Shown here: positions 17,183 through 26,385 of the stretch, piece by piece
Layout of the letters: the number at the start of each line of letters is the position of its first letter
Position numbering within the stretch: position 1 is the stretch's first letter
Assembly: GCF_003751445.1 (NCBI RefSeq)
Contig: NZ_RJUU01000001.1
Span: forward strand, 4,283,001 to 4,347,000
From: Streptomyces sp. 840.1
GTDB lineage: Bacteria; Actinomycetota; Actinomycetes; Streptomycetales; Streptomycetaceae
Direction of reading: 5' to 3'
DNA: 64,000 bases
The notes under the pieces: model-generated
What the model was told of the DNA's origin: nothing
Database searches by the model: none
What the model saw: only the letters and a program-made list of their open reading frames with translations
Made by a program: the position numbers and the translations under genes

Positions 17183-18799
17183 ATGTCCATACCGTCCGGC
17201 GCTCCCGCCGTCGTGCCCCAGGTCCCGGAGGCGGTCCACCGCCGCCGCTGGGCGATCCTCGTCGTCCTGATGTTCAGCCTGCTCATCGTGGTGCTGGACA
17301 ACTCGATCCTCAACGTCGCCGTCAAGACGATCGCTTCCCCCGCACCTACCGGGCTGGGGGCCACCCAGAGCGAGCTGGAGTGGGCGATCAACTCCTACAC
17401 CCTCGTCTTCGCCGGACTGCTCTTCACCGCAGGCCTGCTCGGCGACCGCGTCGGGCGCAAGAAGGTGCTGCTCCTGGGCATCGTGCTCTTCGGCATCGGC
17501 TCGGCCTTCGCCGCCATGTCCGGCTCGCCCGGCGAACTCATCACCTGGCGCGCCGTGATGGGCTTCGGCGCCGCCTTCGTGATGCCGGCCACCCTCGCCG
17601 TCCTGATGAACGTCTTCGAGCGCGACGAGCAGCCCAAGGCCATCGGCATCTGGGCGGGCAGCGTCGGCCTCGGCATCGCGATCGGCCCGATCACCGGCGG
17701 ACTGCTCCTCGAACACTTCTGGTGGGGCTCGATCTTCCTGGTCAACGTGCCCGTCGTGGTCATCGCGCTGATCGCGATGCTGATCCTCGTACCGGACTCC
17801 AGGGACCCGAAGCCGGGCCGCCTCGACCCGATCGGTGTGGTGCTCTCCATCATCGGCCTGGTGCTGCTGGTGTACGGGATCATCCGGGGCGGCGAGCTGG
17901 CCGACTTCACCGACGTCTCGGTACTCCTGCCGGTCATCGGCGGCCTCGTCGTCCTGGTGGGGTTCGTCCTCCACGAGAAGCGCAGCGCCAGCCCGGCCAT
18001 CGACGTCACGTACTTCAGGAAGCCGGCCTTCTCCGCCGCCGTCGCCGCCATCGCGCTGGTCTTCTTCGCGCTGATGGGCGTGACGTTCTTCTCTGCCTTC
18101 TACATGCAGAGCGTGCGGGGCTGGAGCGCCCTGCAGTCCGGGCTGCTGATCCTGCCGCTGGCCATCGCCCAGATGGTCTTCGCGCCCAGGGCCCGGCTGG
18201 TGGTCGCGCGGTTCGGCGCCCGTGCCGTGTGCACCGTCGGCATGCTGATGGTCGCGGTCGGTCTCGCGGCGTTCGCGCTGTTCGACGCCGACACCCCCGT
18301 CTGGCTGATGTGTGTGGTCTTCTTCGTGCAGGGCACCGGCATGGCCCATGTAATGCCGCCGGTCACCGTCGCCGTCATGCAGGCCCTGCCGCGCGAGAAG
18401 GCCGGCTCCGGCTCGGCCGTCAACAACACGTTCCGGCAGGTCGGCGGCGCGCTCGGGATCGCCGTGCTCGGATCGGTGCTGTCCGCCGTCTACCGGAGCG
18501 ACATCGAGGGCCACCTCGGGGCGCTCCCGGCCGCCGCCAGGGACACCGCGGCGGAGTCGATCGAGGCGACGCTCGGCATCGCGGAGAAGATGGGGCCCAA
18601 GGGCGCCCCGCTCGTCGCCGCCGCGAACGACGCCTTCCTCGGCGCCATGCACGTCACGGCCATCAGCTCGGCCCTCGTCGCCCTGCTCGGAGCGATCGTG
18701 GTCGCCCTGTTCCTGCCCGGCAGGGCGCCCGCCGCGCGGACGCCCGCCCCGGGCGGAGGCCAGGACGATCAGGCGGTGCGCGCGCCCGCGGCACGGTGA
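17183..18799 (+). CDS. MFS drug exporter, DHA2 (EmrB/QacA) family, 14 helices
   Basis: 538 residues from ATG 17183. Helix 1 carries the DHA2 signature [12 protein letters not shown] (motif D1). Motif [11 protein letters not shown] follows helix 2, and motif C-like [14 protein letters not shown] lies in helix 5. The C-terminal half has [18 protein letters not shown], standard for proton-drug antiporters. The upstream frame has no good ribosome site and crosses the operator, so the later ATG is used. Gene pair with the following TetR regulator (81-bp gap). Substrate unknown. Confidence 0.92.
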   Translation: MSIPSGAPAVVPQVPEAVHRRRWAILVVLMFSLLIVVLDNSILNVAVKTIASPAPTGLGATQSELEWAINSYTLVFAGLLFTAGLLGDRVGRKKVLLLGIVLFGIGSAFAAMSGSPGELITWRAVMGFGAAFVMPATLAVLMNVFERDEQPKAIGIWAGSVGLGIAIGPITGGLLLEHFWWGSIFLVNVPVVVIALIAMLILVPDSRDPKPGRLDPIGVVLSIIGLVLLVYGIIRGGELADFTDVSVLLPVIGGLVVLVGFVLHEKRSASPAIDVTYFRKPAFSAAVAAIALVFFALMGVTFFSAFYMQSVRGWSALQSGLLILPLAIAQMVFAPRARLVVARFGARAVCTVGMLMVAVGLAAFALFDADTPVWLMCVVFFVQGTGMAHVMPPVTVAVMQALPREKAGSGSAVNNTFRQVGGALGIAVLGSVLSAVYRSDIEGHLGALPAAARDTAAESIEATLGIAEKMGPKGAPLVAAANDAFLGAMHVTAISSALVALLGAIVVALFLPGRAPAARTPAPGGGQDDQAVRAPAAR

Positions 18800-18880
18800 C
18801 GCCGGCGGTCCGGTTCCGACGGGATGCCGGCGGGACCGGACCGGTCGGGGAGAATCGGGGGCGGCGAAAGGTGGTTTCAC

Positions 18881-19573
18881 GTGCAGGACCAGGCACCGGA
18901 CCGGACCGAGCGGGCTCCGGACGAGCGCGACCGCGGCCCCGGCGACGATCAGGAGCCCCGCCGCGGCCGTCCGCGCAGCGCGGCGGCCGAGCGGGCCATC
19001 CTGGACGCCGTCGTCGAACTGCTGGAGGCCGGCGAACCCCTGGCCGGCCTGTCCATCGAGCGGATCGCCCGCACCGCCGGGGTCGGCAAGGCCACCATCT
19101 ACCGGCGCTGGGCCGACAAGGAAGCCCTCTTCGTCGACGTCCTGCGTGACATCGAGCCCCCGGAGCCCGAGGTCTCGGGCACCGCCGGCCTCGGCGATCT
19201 GCGCGTCATGCTGGAGTCGATGCGCACGCGCGGGCTGGCCCAGCGCTCCTCCGTACTGCTGCACAACGTCTTCGCCCAGATGAAGAGCCACCCCCGGCTC
19301 TGGGCCGAGTACCAGGCCACCGTGATCGCCCCGCGCCGGGTCGCCATGCGCGCGGCCGTCCGGCGGGCCGTCGAGGCCGGTGAACTGCGCGACGACACGG
19401 ACGTGGAGCTGATCGACGACCTGTTCACCGGCCCCATGCTCGTACGCACCATCCACCGGCCGGACGCGCCGCTGCCCGAGGACCTCACCGACCGCATCAT
19501 CGGGCTGCTCGTCGACGGCATCGGAGCACGCCCGCCCGGCACCGGATCCGGCGGAGCCGCCCGTCGTGGCTGA
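18881..19573 (+). CDS. TetR-family repressor, probably of the adjacent MFS exporter
   Basis: 230 residues from GTG 18881, preceded by AAAGGTGG; an in-frame ATG at 18824 is the alternative. After a charged disordered N terminus of about 35 residues comes the TetR DNA-binding domain (RSAAAERAILDAVVEL..., recognition region IARTAGVGKATIYRRWADKE at about 65-85). The C-terminal ligand domain is TetR_C_16-like (SHPRLWAEYQATVIAPRR). The 19-bp palindrome at 17140-17158 is its likely operator. Confidence 0.88.
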   Translation: MQDQAPDRTERAPDERDRGPGDDQEPRRGRPRSAAAERAILDAVVELLEAGEPLAGLSIERIARTAGVGKATIYRRWADKEALFVDVLRDIEPPEPEVSGTAGLGDLRVMLESMRTRGLAQRSSVLLHNVFAQMKSHPRLWAEYQATVIAPRRVAMRAAVRRAVEAGELRDDTDVELIDDLFTGPMLVRTIHRPDAPLPEDLTDRIIGLLVDGIGARPPGTGSGGAARRG

Positions 19574-19763
19574 CGCGCCCGGCCCCCCGCGCATGTGATC
19601 GTTCTGTCACAAGCCCCCACAGACCGCCTCCGGCCGGAACCCGCCGTGCCCGCTCGTTCGTCCTGGTGGCAGTACGGCCGTCGTCGACGGCTCGGATCGC
19701 GTCGCTCATCGCCTAGGGTCGTTGGCGCGGCGATGTGTACGGCAAGGCAGTGAGGACAGCGCG

Positions 19764-20786
19764 ATGGTGCAGGCGTACAGGGCGGACACCGGGAACGGCG
19801 GCGGAGGACCGCAGCCCTCCGGATCCCGTTTCCGGGACCTGCGCGACAGACTGGCCCGGGACCCGGGCATCTGGCGGCGCGGGACGGTCCTGGCCGGGTG
19901 CTCGGTCCTGCTGACCCTCGTGATGCTGCTGCACGCCCAGATCCCGAACACCATCGGCAACCTCGGCAGCCTCACCGAGACCTTCCTGCCCTGGATCGCC
20001 GTCTTCGTACCGGTGCTGCTCGTCCTGGGCCTGGTGCGGCGCTCCGCCACCGCGCTGATCGCGCTGCTGCTGCCCGTCATCGTCTGGTTCAACGTGTTCG
20101 GCGGTCTGCTCACCGACAAGTCGGGCGGCGCCGGCGACCTCACCGTCGCCACCCACAACGTCAACGCGGACAACGCCGACCCCGCCGGCACCGCCCAGCA
20201 GGTCGCGGGCTCCGGGGCCGACGTCATCGCCCTCCAGGAGCTGCCCGCCGGTCAGGTGAAGACCTACGAGGCGGCGCTCGACGGCCGCTTCCCGTACCAC
20301 TCGGTGCAGGGGACCGTCGGCCTCTGGAGCAAGTACCCGATCAGCGACACCCGCCCGGTGGACATCAGGATGGGCTGGGTCCGCGCCATGCGGACCACCG
20401 TCGCCACCCCCGAGGGCAAGGTCGGCTTCGTCGTCGCGCACCTGCCCTCGGTACGGGTCAAGCTGCACGCCGGGTTCACCGCGAACCAGCGCGACCAGAG
20501 CGCGGACGCCCTCGGTGAGGCCATCGCCGACGAGGGGCTCGACCGGGTCGTCCTGCTCGGCGACCTCAACGGCACCATGAACGACCGCTCGCTCAACGCG
20601 GTCACCTCCCAGATGCGCTCCACCCAGGGCGCGGCCGGCAACGGCTTCGGATTCAGCTGGCCCGCGTCGTTCCCGATGGCCCGGATCGACCAGATCATGG
20701 TGAAGGGCGTCGACCCCGTGTCGTCCTGGACGCTCCCCGCCACGGACAGCGACCACCTCCCGATCGCCGCCCGCGTCAAGCTCTGA
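19764..20786 (+). CDS. Membrane-anchored endonuclease/exonuclease/phosphatase (EEP) family protein
   Basis: 340 residues from ATG 19764, with GAGGACA upstream. An N-terminal cytosolic Gly/Pro tail precedes three membrane helices (about 45-115), then an extracytoplasmic EEP domain: THNVNADNADP, ADVIALQEL (metal-binding Glu), VVLLGDLNGTMND and SDHLPIAARV (catalytic Asp-His). Such proteins are phosphodiesterases acting on nucleic acid, lipid or inositol phosphates outside the membrane; substrate not predictable. It stands alone after a 190-bp gap in which I see only a loose TGTGA/TCACA dyad. Confidence 0.85.
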   Translation: MVQAYRADTGNGGGGPQPSGSRFRDLRDRLARDPGIWRRGTVLAGCSVLLTLVMLLHAQIPNTIGNLGSLTETFLPWIAVFVPVLLVLGLVRRSATALIALLLPVIVWFNVFGGLLTDKSGGAGDLTVATHNVNADNADPAGTAQQVAGSGADVIALQELPAGQVKTYEAALDGRFPYHSVQGTVGLWSKYPISDTRPVDIRMGWVRAMRTTVATPEGKVGFVVAHLPSVRVKLHAGFTANQRDQSADALGEAIADEGLDRVVLLGDLNGTMNDRSLNAVTSQMRSTQGAAGNGFGFSWPASFPMARIDQIMVKGVDPVSSWTLPATDSDHLPIAARVKL

Positions 20787-21024
20787 CGTCGCCCGAGCCA
20801 GGCACTGACGTCACGGTCCGTTTACCTCCCGGCATAAACCATCTGAGAGTATTTGTTCCGATCAGGGACCGAGGCCGACCGGCGATGGAGCCGGTCAGCC
20901 GCTGTGCGCTCCGGCCCCCACGCCCGGCAGCGCCGCCATGCCCCGGCTCCCTCCTGCGCCTCGTGGCGCGGCCGGCCCACGCCGCCGCCCCGCGCGGGGC
21001 CTCCCTGCGGAAAGGTCTCTCCTC

Positions 21025-22245
21025 ATGCCTCTGGCTCTGCTCGCACTCGCGGTGAGCGCCTTCGGCATCGGTACCACGGAGTTCGTGATGATGGGCCTGC
21101 TGCCCGATGTCGCGGACGATCTCGGCACCTCCGTCCCCACGGCGGGCTACCTCGTCTCGGCCTATGCGATCGGCGTGGTGCTCGGCGCCCCGCTGCTCAC
21201 CGCCCTCGGCTCCCGCATTCCGCGCAAGCGGATGCTCCTGCTGCTGATGGCGCTCTTCACCGTCGGCAACCTCGCCTCCGCGCTCGCCCCCGGCTTCGGC
21301 TGGCTGATCGCGGGCCGTGTGCTGGCCGGGCTGCCGCACGGCGCGTTCTTCGGCGTCGGCGCGGTCGTCGCCGCCCGGCTGGTGGCCGACGGGCGCCAGG
21401 CGCGGGCCGTTGCGACGATGTTCCTCGGCCTGACCGTCGCCAACATCGTCGGAGTGCCCGCCGCCACCCTGCTCGGCCAGCACCTCGGCTGGCGGGCCAC
21501 GTTCCTGGTCGTCGCGGTGATCGGCCTGTGCGCGATGGCCGCGCTCGCCCGGCTCGTCCCGAAGATCCCGGTGGAGGCCCACCGCAGCGTCCGCCACGAG
21601 GTGCGCGCCATGGGCAACAGGCAGGTGCTGCTCGGACTGCTCACCGCCGTCTTCGGCTTCGCCGGGGTCTTCGCCGTGTACTCCTACCTCTCGGCGATGA
21701 CGACGGAGGCGATGGGCTTCGGGGAGTCCTCGGTGACCCTGGTGCTGGCGCTCTTCGGCATCGGCATGACGCTGGGCGCGCTCGCTGCGGGCCCGCTCAC
21801 GGACCGGGCGCTGCGTCCCACGCTGTACGGATCGCTGGGCGCGCTCGCGGTGGTCCTGGTCGTCTTCCCGTTCGCCGCCCATGTGCAGTGGGCCGCGCTG
21901 GTGATGGTGGTGCTGCTGGGCGGGGTCGGGTTCATGACGACGACGCCGCTGCAGATGCTCGTCATGAACAAGGCGAAGGACGCCCCGACGCTCGCGTCCG
22001 CCTCCAACCACTCCGCGTTCAACCTGGCCAACGCGGGCGGCGCCTGGCTGGGCGGCGTGGCCATCGCGGCGGGCTGGGGCTGGACGTCCCCGGCCCTGGT
22101 CGGCGCGGTCCTGGCCGTGGCCGGCCTCGCGGTGGCGGTCACGGCGGGCGTACTGGACCGGGACCGCACCCCGTCGAGGGTGGTGGCACGCGCGACGGAC
22201 ATGGCCGAACGGAGCCCGGCCACCTCAAGCGCGTCCGGCGAGTGA
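21025..22245 (+). CDS. MFS transporter, DHA1 (Cmx/chloramphenicol-efflux or sugar-efflux-like) family
   Basis: 406 residues with 12 helices, starting at ATG 21025 where the family opening PLALLALAVSAFGIGTTEFV begins. Motif A-like GSRIPRKRMLLLLM follows helix 2, and GLTVANIVGVPAATLLGQ is the helix-5 motif C. Members of this group export chloramphenicol, arabinose or other small molecules. The upstream 240 bp is AT-richer around 20830-20865 and probably holds the promoter. The stop codon TGA is embedded in the first copy of a 19-bp repeat. Confidence 0.88.
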   Translation: MPLALLALAVSAFGIGTTEFVMMGLLPDVADDLGTSVPTAGYLVSAYAIGVVLGAPLLTALGSRIPRKRMLLLLMALFTVGNLASALAPGFGWLIAGRVLAGLPHGAFFGVGAVVAARLVADGRQARAVATMFLGLTVANIVGVPAATLLGQHLGWRATFLVVAVIGLCAMAALARLVPKIPVEAHRSVRHEVRAMGNRQVLLGLLTAVFGFAGVFAVYSYLSAMTTEAMGFGESSVTLVLALFGIGMTLGALAAGPLTDRALRPTLYGSLGALAVVLVVFPFAAHVQWAALVMVVLLGGVGFMTTTPLQMLVMNKAKDAPTLASASNHSAFNLANAGGAWLGGVAIAAGWGWTSPALVGAVLAVAGLAVAVTAGVLDRDRTPSRVVARATDMAERSPATSSASGE

Positions 22246-22292
22246 GGACACCGGAGCCGAAGCAGATCGAGCCCGTCCGGCGAGTGAGGACA
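22232..22292 (+). repeat. Two direct copies of a 19-bp repeat (CGTCCGGCGAGTGAGGACA)
   Basis: Identical copies at 22232-22250 and 22274-22292. The first codes for the last residues and stop (S-G-E-stop) of the MFS gene. Related CGTCCGGCGA(T/G)TGAGGAC units recur after genes in many Streptomyces genomes. The second copy is also the left arm of the following hairpin. Confidence 0.85.
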
Positions 22293-22311
22293 ACCCCTCG
22301 GCCGGACGGGC
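22271..22311. terminator. Bidirectional terminator between MFS gene and nadE
   Basis: Inverted repeat GCCCGTCCGGC / GCCGGACGGGC (11 bp, 19-nt loop) between two convergent genes. Confidence 0.65.
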
Positions 22312-22335
22312 CCGCAGCCACCCGTACCCCCGGCG

Positions 22336-24090
22336 TCAGCCGGACTCGCGCCACCGGTTCGTGATCGGCAGCCGCCGGTCCTTGCCGAAGCCCTTGGGCG
22401 AGATCTTCGTGCCCGGCGGGTACTGCCGCCGCTTGTACTCGGCGGTGTCCACCATCCGCAGCGTCTTCGCCACCAGCGCCGGATCGAACCCGGCCGCGAC
22501 GATCGCGTCGAGCCCCTGGTCCCGGTCGACGTACATCTCCAGGATGCGGTCCAGCACGTCGTAGTCGGGCAGCGAGTCCGTGTCGACCTGACCCGGGCGC
22601 AGCTCCGCGCTCGGCGGCTTGGTGATGGAGGCCTCCGGGATCGGCGGGGTCTGTCCGCGCTCCTCGGCGGCCCGGTTGCGCCACTTCGCCAGCCGGAAGA
22701 TCGACGTCTTGTAGACGTCCTTGATCGGCCCGTACGCACCGACGGAGTCGCCGTACAGCGTCGAGTAGCCGACCGCCAGCTCCGACTTGTTGCCCGGCGC
22801 CAGGACGATCTGGCCCTCCTGGTTGGAGACGGCCATCAGCATCGTGCCGCGCAGCCGCGACTGGAGGTTCTCCTCCGCGAGACCGGTGAGCCCCAGCGAG
22901 CCCATGTACGCGTCGAACATCGGCTCGATCGGTACGGTCCGGAAGTTCAGCCCGGTGCGCCGCGCCAGCTCGGCCGCGTCGCCCTTGGAGTGGTCCGAGG
23001 AGTACTTCGACGGCATCGAGATGCCGTAGACGTTCTGCGCCCCGAGCGCGTCGCAGGCGATGGCGGCGACCAGCGCGGAGTCGATCCCGCCGGAGAGCCC
23101 GATCAGCACACTGCTGAAGCCGTTCTTCGCCGCGTACGCGCGCAGGCCCACCACGAGCGCCGAGTACAACTCCTCGTCGTCGTCGAGCCGGTCCGCGTAC
23201 CCGCCGGCCAGTTCCGCCTCGTACGGCGGCAGCGGCTTCTCGGAGAGCACCACGTGGTCGATGCGCAGCCCGTCGTTCACCACGCCCGACGGCGCGTCGG
23301 CCGGGGCGGCCGGCAGGTCGAGGTCGATGATGACGCTGCCCTCGGCGAACTGCGGCGCACGGGCGATGACCTCGCCCCGCTTGTCGACGACGATCGAGTC
23401 GCCGTCGAAGACCAGCTCGTCCTGGCCGCCGATCATCGCCAGGTAGGCCGTCGTGCAGCCGGCCTCCTCGGCCCGCTTGCGGACCAGTTCGAGCCGGGTG
23501 TCGTCCTTGTCCCGCTCGTAGGGCGAGGCGTTGATCGAGAGCAGCAGCCCGGCCCCGGCGGCCCGCGCGGCCGGCACCCGGCCGCCGTCCTGCCAGAGGT
23601 CCTCGCAGATGGCGAGCGCGACGTCGATGCCGTGCACCCGTACGACGGGCATCGAGTCGCCCGGTACGAAGTACCGGAACTCGTCGAAGACGCCGTAGTT
23701 GGGCAGGTGGTGCTTGGCGAAGTTCAGCGCGATCCCGCCGCGGTGCAGCACCGCGGCGGCGTTGCGCGGGGACCCGGCGGGCTGCCCGTAGCGCGGCGCG
23801 GCGAACTCGGAGCGGTCGAGGTATCCGACGACGACCGGCAGTTCCCCGAAGCCCTCCTCGTCGAGGCGGGCGGCGAGCGCACGCAGCGCGTCCCGCGACG
23901 CCTCGACGAAGGACGACCGCAGGGCCAGGTCCTCGACGGGGTAACCGGTCAGCACCATCTCGGGGAACGCCACCAGGTGGGCGCCCTGCTCGGCGGCGTG
24001 CCGGGTCCAGTGGAGGATCGCCTCGGCGTTGCCGGCGAGGTCACCGACGGTCGAGTCGATCTGATTCAGTGCGAGGCGTAGTTGAGGCAC
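22336..24090 (-). CDS. nadE: Glutamine-dependent NAD+ synthetase
   Basis: 584 residues. Converts nicotinic-acid adenine dinucleotide to NAD+ using glutamine-derived ammonia. The N-terminal nitrilase-type glutaminase has the triad E44 (AFPEMVLTGYP), K126 (NFAKHHLPNYGVFDE) and C162 (AICEDLWQDGG). The C-terminal synthetase has the SGGIDSAL ATP-pyrophosphatase loop, ALGAQNVYGISMPS and the NKSELAVGYSTLYGD segment. Full length for the roughly 580-residue class. ATG 24090. Terminates in the shared hairpin. Confidence 0.96.
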   Translation of the reverse strand: MPQLRLALNQIDSTVGDLAGNAEAILHWTRHAAEQGAHLVAFPEMVLTGYPVEDLALRSSFVEASRDALRALAARLDEEGFGELPVVVGYLDRSEFAAPRYGQPAGSPRNAAAVLHRGGIALNFAKHHLPNYGVFDEFRYFVPGDSMPVVRVHGIDVALAICEDLWQDGGRVPAARAAGAGLLLSINASPYERDKDDTRLELVRKRAEEAGCTTAYLAMIGGQDELVFDGDSIVVDKRGEVIARAPQFAEGSVIIDLDLPAAPADAPSGVVNDGLRIDHVVLSEKPLPPYEAELAGGYADRLDDDEELYSALVVGLRAYAAKNGFSSVLIGLSGGIDSALVAAIACDALGAQNVYGISMPSKYSSDHSKGDAAELARRTGLNFRTVPIEPMFDAYMGSLGLTGLAEENLQSRLRGTMLMAVSNQEGQIVLAPGNKSELAVGYSTLYGDSVGAYGPIKDVYKTSIFRLAKWRNRAAEERGQTPPIPEASITKPPSAELRPGQVDTDSLPDYDVLDRILEMYVDRDQGLDAIVAAGFDPALVAKTLRMVDTAEYKRRQYPPGTKISPKGFGKDRRLPITNRWRESG

Positions 24091-24127
24091 GCCGCCCAGT
24101 GTAATCGTCTGACTGACGCGATGTCCT

Positions 24128-24159
24128 GGCGGGCCGCGCGAAAAGCCGTGCGGCCCGCC
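24128..24159 (-). terminator. Terminator downstream of multicopper oxidase
   Basis: Perfect 10-bp inverted repeat GGCGGGCCGC / GCGGCCCGCC with a 12-nt loop, 10 bp after the oxidase stop codon and upstream of the nadE start. Confidence 0.65.
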
Positions 24160-24169
24160 GGGGAGCCGG

Positions 24170-25756
24170 TCAGCCCCGGTAGCCGAGGACCGTCATCATG
24201 CCCGCCTCCGCGTGGTACAGGTTGTGGCAGTGCAGCATCCACAGCCCGGGGTTGCTTGCGTCGAAGTCGACCGTGAGCGTCTGCCGGGGCAGCACGATCG
24301 CGGTGTCCTTACGGGCCCCGGACGCGTTCCCGGCCAGCGCGAAGGTGTGCCCGTGCAGATGGACCGGGTGCCACATCGAGGTCGCGTTGCGCAACTCCAT
24401 CCGCACCCGCTCCCCGGCCTGCACCGGATGGCGCCGATCGGCGCTGTACGGCTTCCCGTCGAAGGCCCAGTCGTACGCGGCCATGGAGCCGGTCAGCCGG
24501 ATCCGCACCGTCCGGTCGGGCGTCCGGCCGGGCAGCGCCACGGACGCGTCCGGAACGAGCCGGTCGGCGGTGACCAGCGAGCCGTCCAGCTCCTTGGGCC
24601 GCACGGCGGCGCCGGGCGCCGCCCCGCCCCCGGTCCGCAGCAGCGCCAGCGCGGAGGCCTTCTTGCCCTCGGCCAGCGCGGTCAGCGGGAACACCCCGTC
24701 CCCGGCGGTCACCAGCACGTCGTACCGCTCGCCCATGCCGAGCAGCAGGGCGTCCGTCGTGGTGTGCCGGACCGGGAAGCCGTCGGTGTGCGTGACCGTC
24801 ATCCGGTGGCCGCCGAGCGCGATACGGAAGGCGGTGTCACCGCCGGCGTTGATGATCCGCAGCCGGATCCGGTCGCCGGGCCGGGCGCTGAGGGAGGCCG
24901 GGTCCTGCGGGGTGCGGCCGTTGATCAGGTAGTACGGGTAGCCGACGTCGCCCGCGTCGCCGCCCAGCAGTTCGCTGGTGGCGCCCATGAGCATGCGCGA
25001 GGGCCCGGTCCCGGTGCCCGCAGAGGGCGACGCGCCCATGGCGTGCCCGCTGTGCCCGCTGCCCTTGGTGAGTTCCTGGAGCACCGCGTCCGGGGTGGAG
25101 CCGTCCACCCCGTCGAGCCAGTCGTCCAGGACGACGACCCACTCCTTGTCGTACGACAGCGGCTCCTTCGGGTCATCGACGATCAGCGGCGCGTACAGCC
25201 CGCGGTCCAGCTGGACGCCGGAGTGCGGGTGGAACCAGTACGTGCCGGGGTCCGGCACCGCGAACCGGTAGGTGAAGTCCTTGCCGGGCTCGATGGCCCG
25301 CTGGGTCAGCCCGGGGACCCCGTCCATGTCGTTGCGCAGGGCGAGCCCGTGCCAGTGCATCGAGGTCGGCTGCGGGAGGTGGTTGGCGAGGGTGAGGGCG
25401 AGCGTGTCACCGGCGGTGACCCGCACCTCCTTGCCGGGCAGCCGGTCCCCGTACGCCCAGGTGCTGACGGTGTGCCCGCCGCCCAGGTCGAGCCGGGACG
25501 GGGTGGCGGTCAGGGAGACCTCGCGGACGGGTCCGGAACCCCGCCGCTTCTCGGCCGCCGCGACCTCGGGGCCGTCGGGGGACACGTATCCCGAGGGGGC
25601 CGCCGTGCCGGAGGGCCCGGCGTCGTCCATGGCGGAGTGGTTCATGCCGGAGTGGCCGGTGCTCGTGCCGCCGTCGGAGCAGGCGGCGAGGGCTCCGGTA
25701 CCGGCGAGGGCGAGCGATGCGCCGAGTACGGCGCGTCGGGTGTGCTGAGCGGGCAT
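24170..25756 (-). CDS. Multicopper oxidase, Tat-exported lipoprotein (laccase/CueO-like)
   Basis: 528 residues from ATG 25756 (TTGAGG upstream). Twin-arginine-type RR signal with lipobox ALAAC, acyl Cys26. A His/Met-rich segment (GHSGMNHSAM, about 35-44) and a second one (GHSGHAMG) recall copper-binding inserts in CueO-type enzymes. All four copper-ligand blocks are present: SMHWHG, YWFHPHSG, HPVHLHGH and MLHCHNLYHAEAGM; the last has the type-1 His-Cys-His and a Met axial ligand. A three-cupredoxin-domain enzyme, oxidising Cu(I) or phenolics outside the membrane. It follows a DUF6153 gene with an 82-bp gap, probably one operon behind a CsoR-like site. Confidence 0.93.
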   Translation of the reverse strand: MPAQHTRRAVLGASLALAGTGALAACSDGGTSTGHSGMNHSAMDDAGPSGTAAPSGYVSPDGPEVAAAEKRRGSGPVREVSLTATPSRLDLGGGHTVSTWAYGDRLPGKEVRVTAGDTLALTLANHLPQPTSMHWHGLALRNDMDGVPGLTQRAIEPGKDFTYRFAVPDPGTYWFHPHSGVQLDRGLYAPLIVDDPKEPLSYDKEWVVVLDDWLDGVDGSTPDAVLQELTKGSGHSGHAMGASPSAGTGTGPSRMLMGATSELLGGDAGDVGYPYYLINGRTPQDPASLSARPGDRIRLRIINAGGDTAFRIALGGHRMTVTHTDGFPVRHTTTDALLLGMGERYDVLVTAGDGVFPLTALAEGKKASALALLRTGGGAAPGAAVRPKELDGSLVTADRLVPDASVALPGRTPDRTVRIRLTGSMAAYDWAFDGKPYSADRRHPVQAGERVRMELRNATSMWHPVHLHGHTFALAGNASGARKDTAIVLPRQTLTVDFDASNPGLWMLHCHNLYHAEAGMMTVLGYRG

Positions 25757-25838
25757 GGCTGAGTGCACCTCAAGGTGTGGTCGGTGTGGTGAAGGGCGGA
25801 CGGGGCGCGGTCTGCCCCGGACGGGGGCGCGGGCGCGC

Positions 25839-26291
25839 CTATATCCGCAGTACCGACAGAGAGGTGAGGAGGGCCTTGCGCGGCCGTGGTGGGGGAGGGG
25901 GCCGGGGCAGCCGCGGCGAACGCGCCCCGGCGGCCCCCGGCACACCGTTCGCGGGCCGCCGCGCCGCCATGAGCGCGGTGAGCAGGGCGAGGCCCCAGAC
26001 CGTGAGCACGGCGAGGCAGACGGCCATCGGGTCCATACCGCGCATCGGCGCCGGACGGACGGGGTGCCGGATGCCGGGGTGAGCGGCCTCGGCGACCTGG
26101 GTGACCTGCCCGGCCGCCGGGCCGGGTGCGGTCATCGAGTGTGCGGCGGCCATCGGGGCGGCGCCGCCACCCGGCCCGCCGTGTTCCGCCGGGTGCCCGA
26201 CGGTGTGCATGGTGAAGATCCCGAAGAGCAGCGCGGCGAACAGCAGCAACTGCCCGTACCTCGCACTCCTCGTCCCGAACATGCCGGCCAC
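25839..26291 (-). CDS. DUF6153-family small membrane protein with His/Met-rich loop
   Basis: 150 residues. An N-terminal helix (LLLFAALLFGIFTMHTVGHP) is followed by a His/Met/Gly-rich extracytoplasmic loop (HPAEHGG, PMAAAHSM, HPGIRHP) and a second helix (MDPMAVCLAVLTVWGLALLT), then a basic/Pro-rich cytosolic tail. This layout matches the family I know as DUF6153, often beside copper genes in streptomycetes. GTG 26291 or ATG 26282 could be the start; the CsoR-like dyad begins 2 bp upstream of the GTG, so the later ATG or a leaderless message is possible. Likely cotranscribed with the multicopper oxidase. Copper role is inferred. Confidence 0.78.
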   Translation of the reverse strand: MAGMFGTRSARYGQLLLFAALLFGIFTMHTVGHPAEHGGPGGGAAPMAAAHSMTAPGPAAGQVTQVAEAAHPGIRHPVRPAPMRGMDPMAVCLAVLTVWGLALLTALMAARRPANGVPGAAGARSPRLPRPPPPPRPRKALLTSLSVLRI

Positions 26292-26292
26292 C

Positions 26293-26310
26293 TTACCCCT
26301 ACCGGGTATA
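26293..26310. promoter_or_regulatory. CsoR-like copper operator
   Basis: The minus strand reads TATACCCGGTAGGGGTAA: ATACCC, 4-bp spacer, GGGGTA. This resembles the G-tract dyad (TACCC...GGGTA) bound by actinobacterial CsoR and fits the copper-type genes just downstream. One arm carries an extra G, so the dyad is imperfect. Confidence 0.5.
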
Positions 26311-26317
26311 TGAACGA

Positions 26318-26359
26318 CGGTGGCCCGCCACCCCGCGCGCGGCGGAGGGCGGGCCGCCG
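26318..26359 (-). terminator. Probable terminator of CBS-domain gene
   Basis: Inverted repeat built on GGCCCGCC (26322-26329) and GGCGGGCC (26348-26355), extendable by 3 bp past one mismatch, 26 bp after the stop codon of the CBS gene. Confidence 0.5.
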
Positions 26360-26385
26360 GGCCGTCAGGCCGTACGCGGTGCCGG

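Noticed and set aside
19594..19611. CRP-like dyad TGTGA...TCACA between the TetR and EEP genes
   Set aside because: The spacer is 8 bp, not the 6 of Crp sites, and the position relative to a promoter is unclear.
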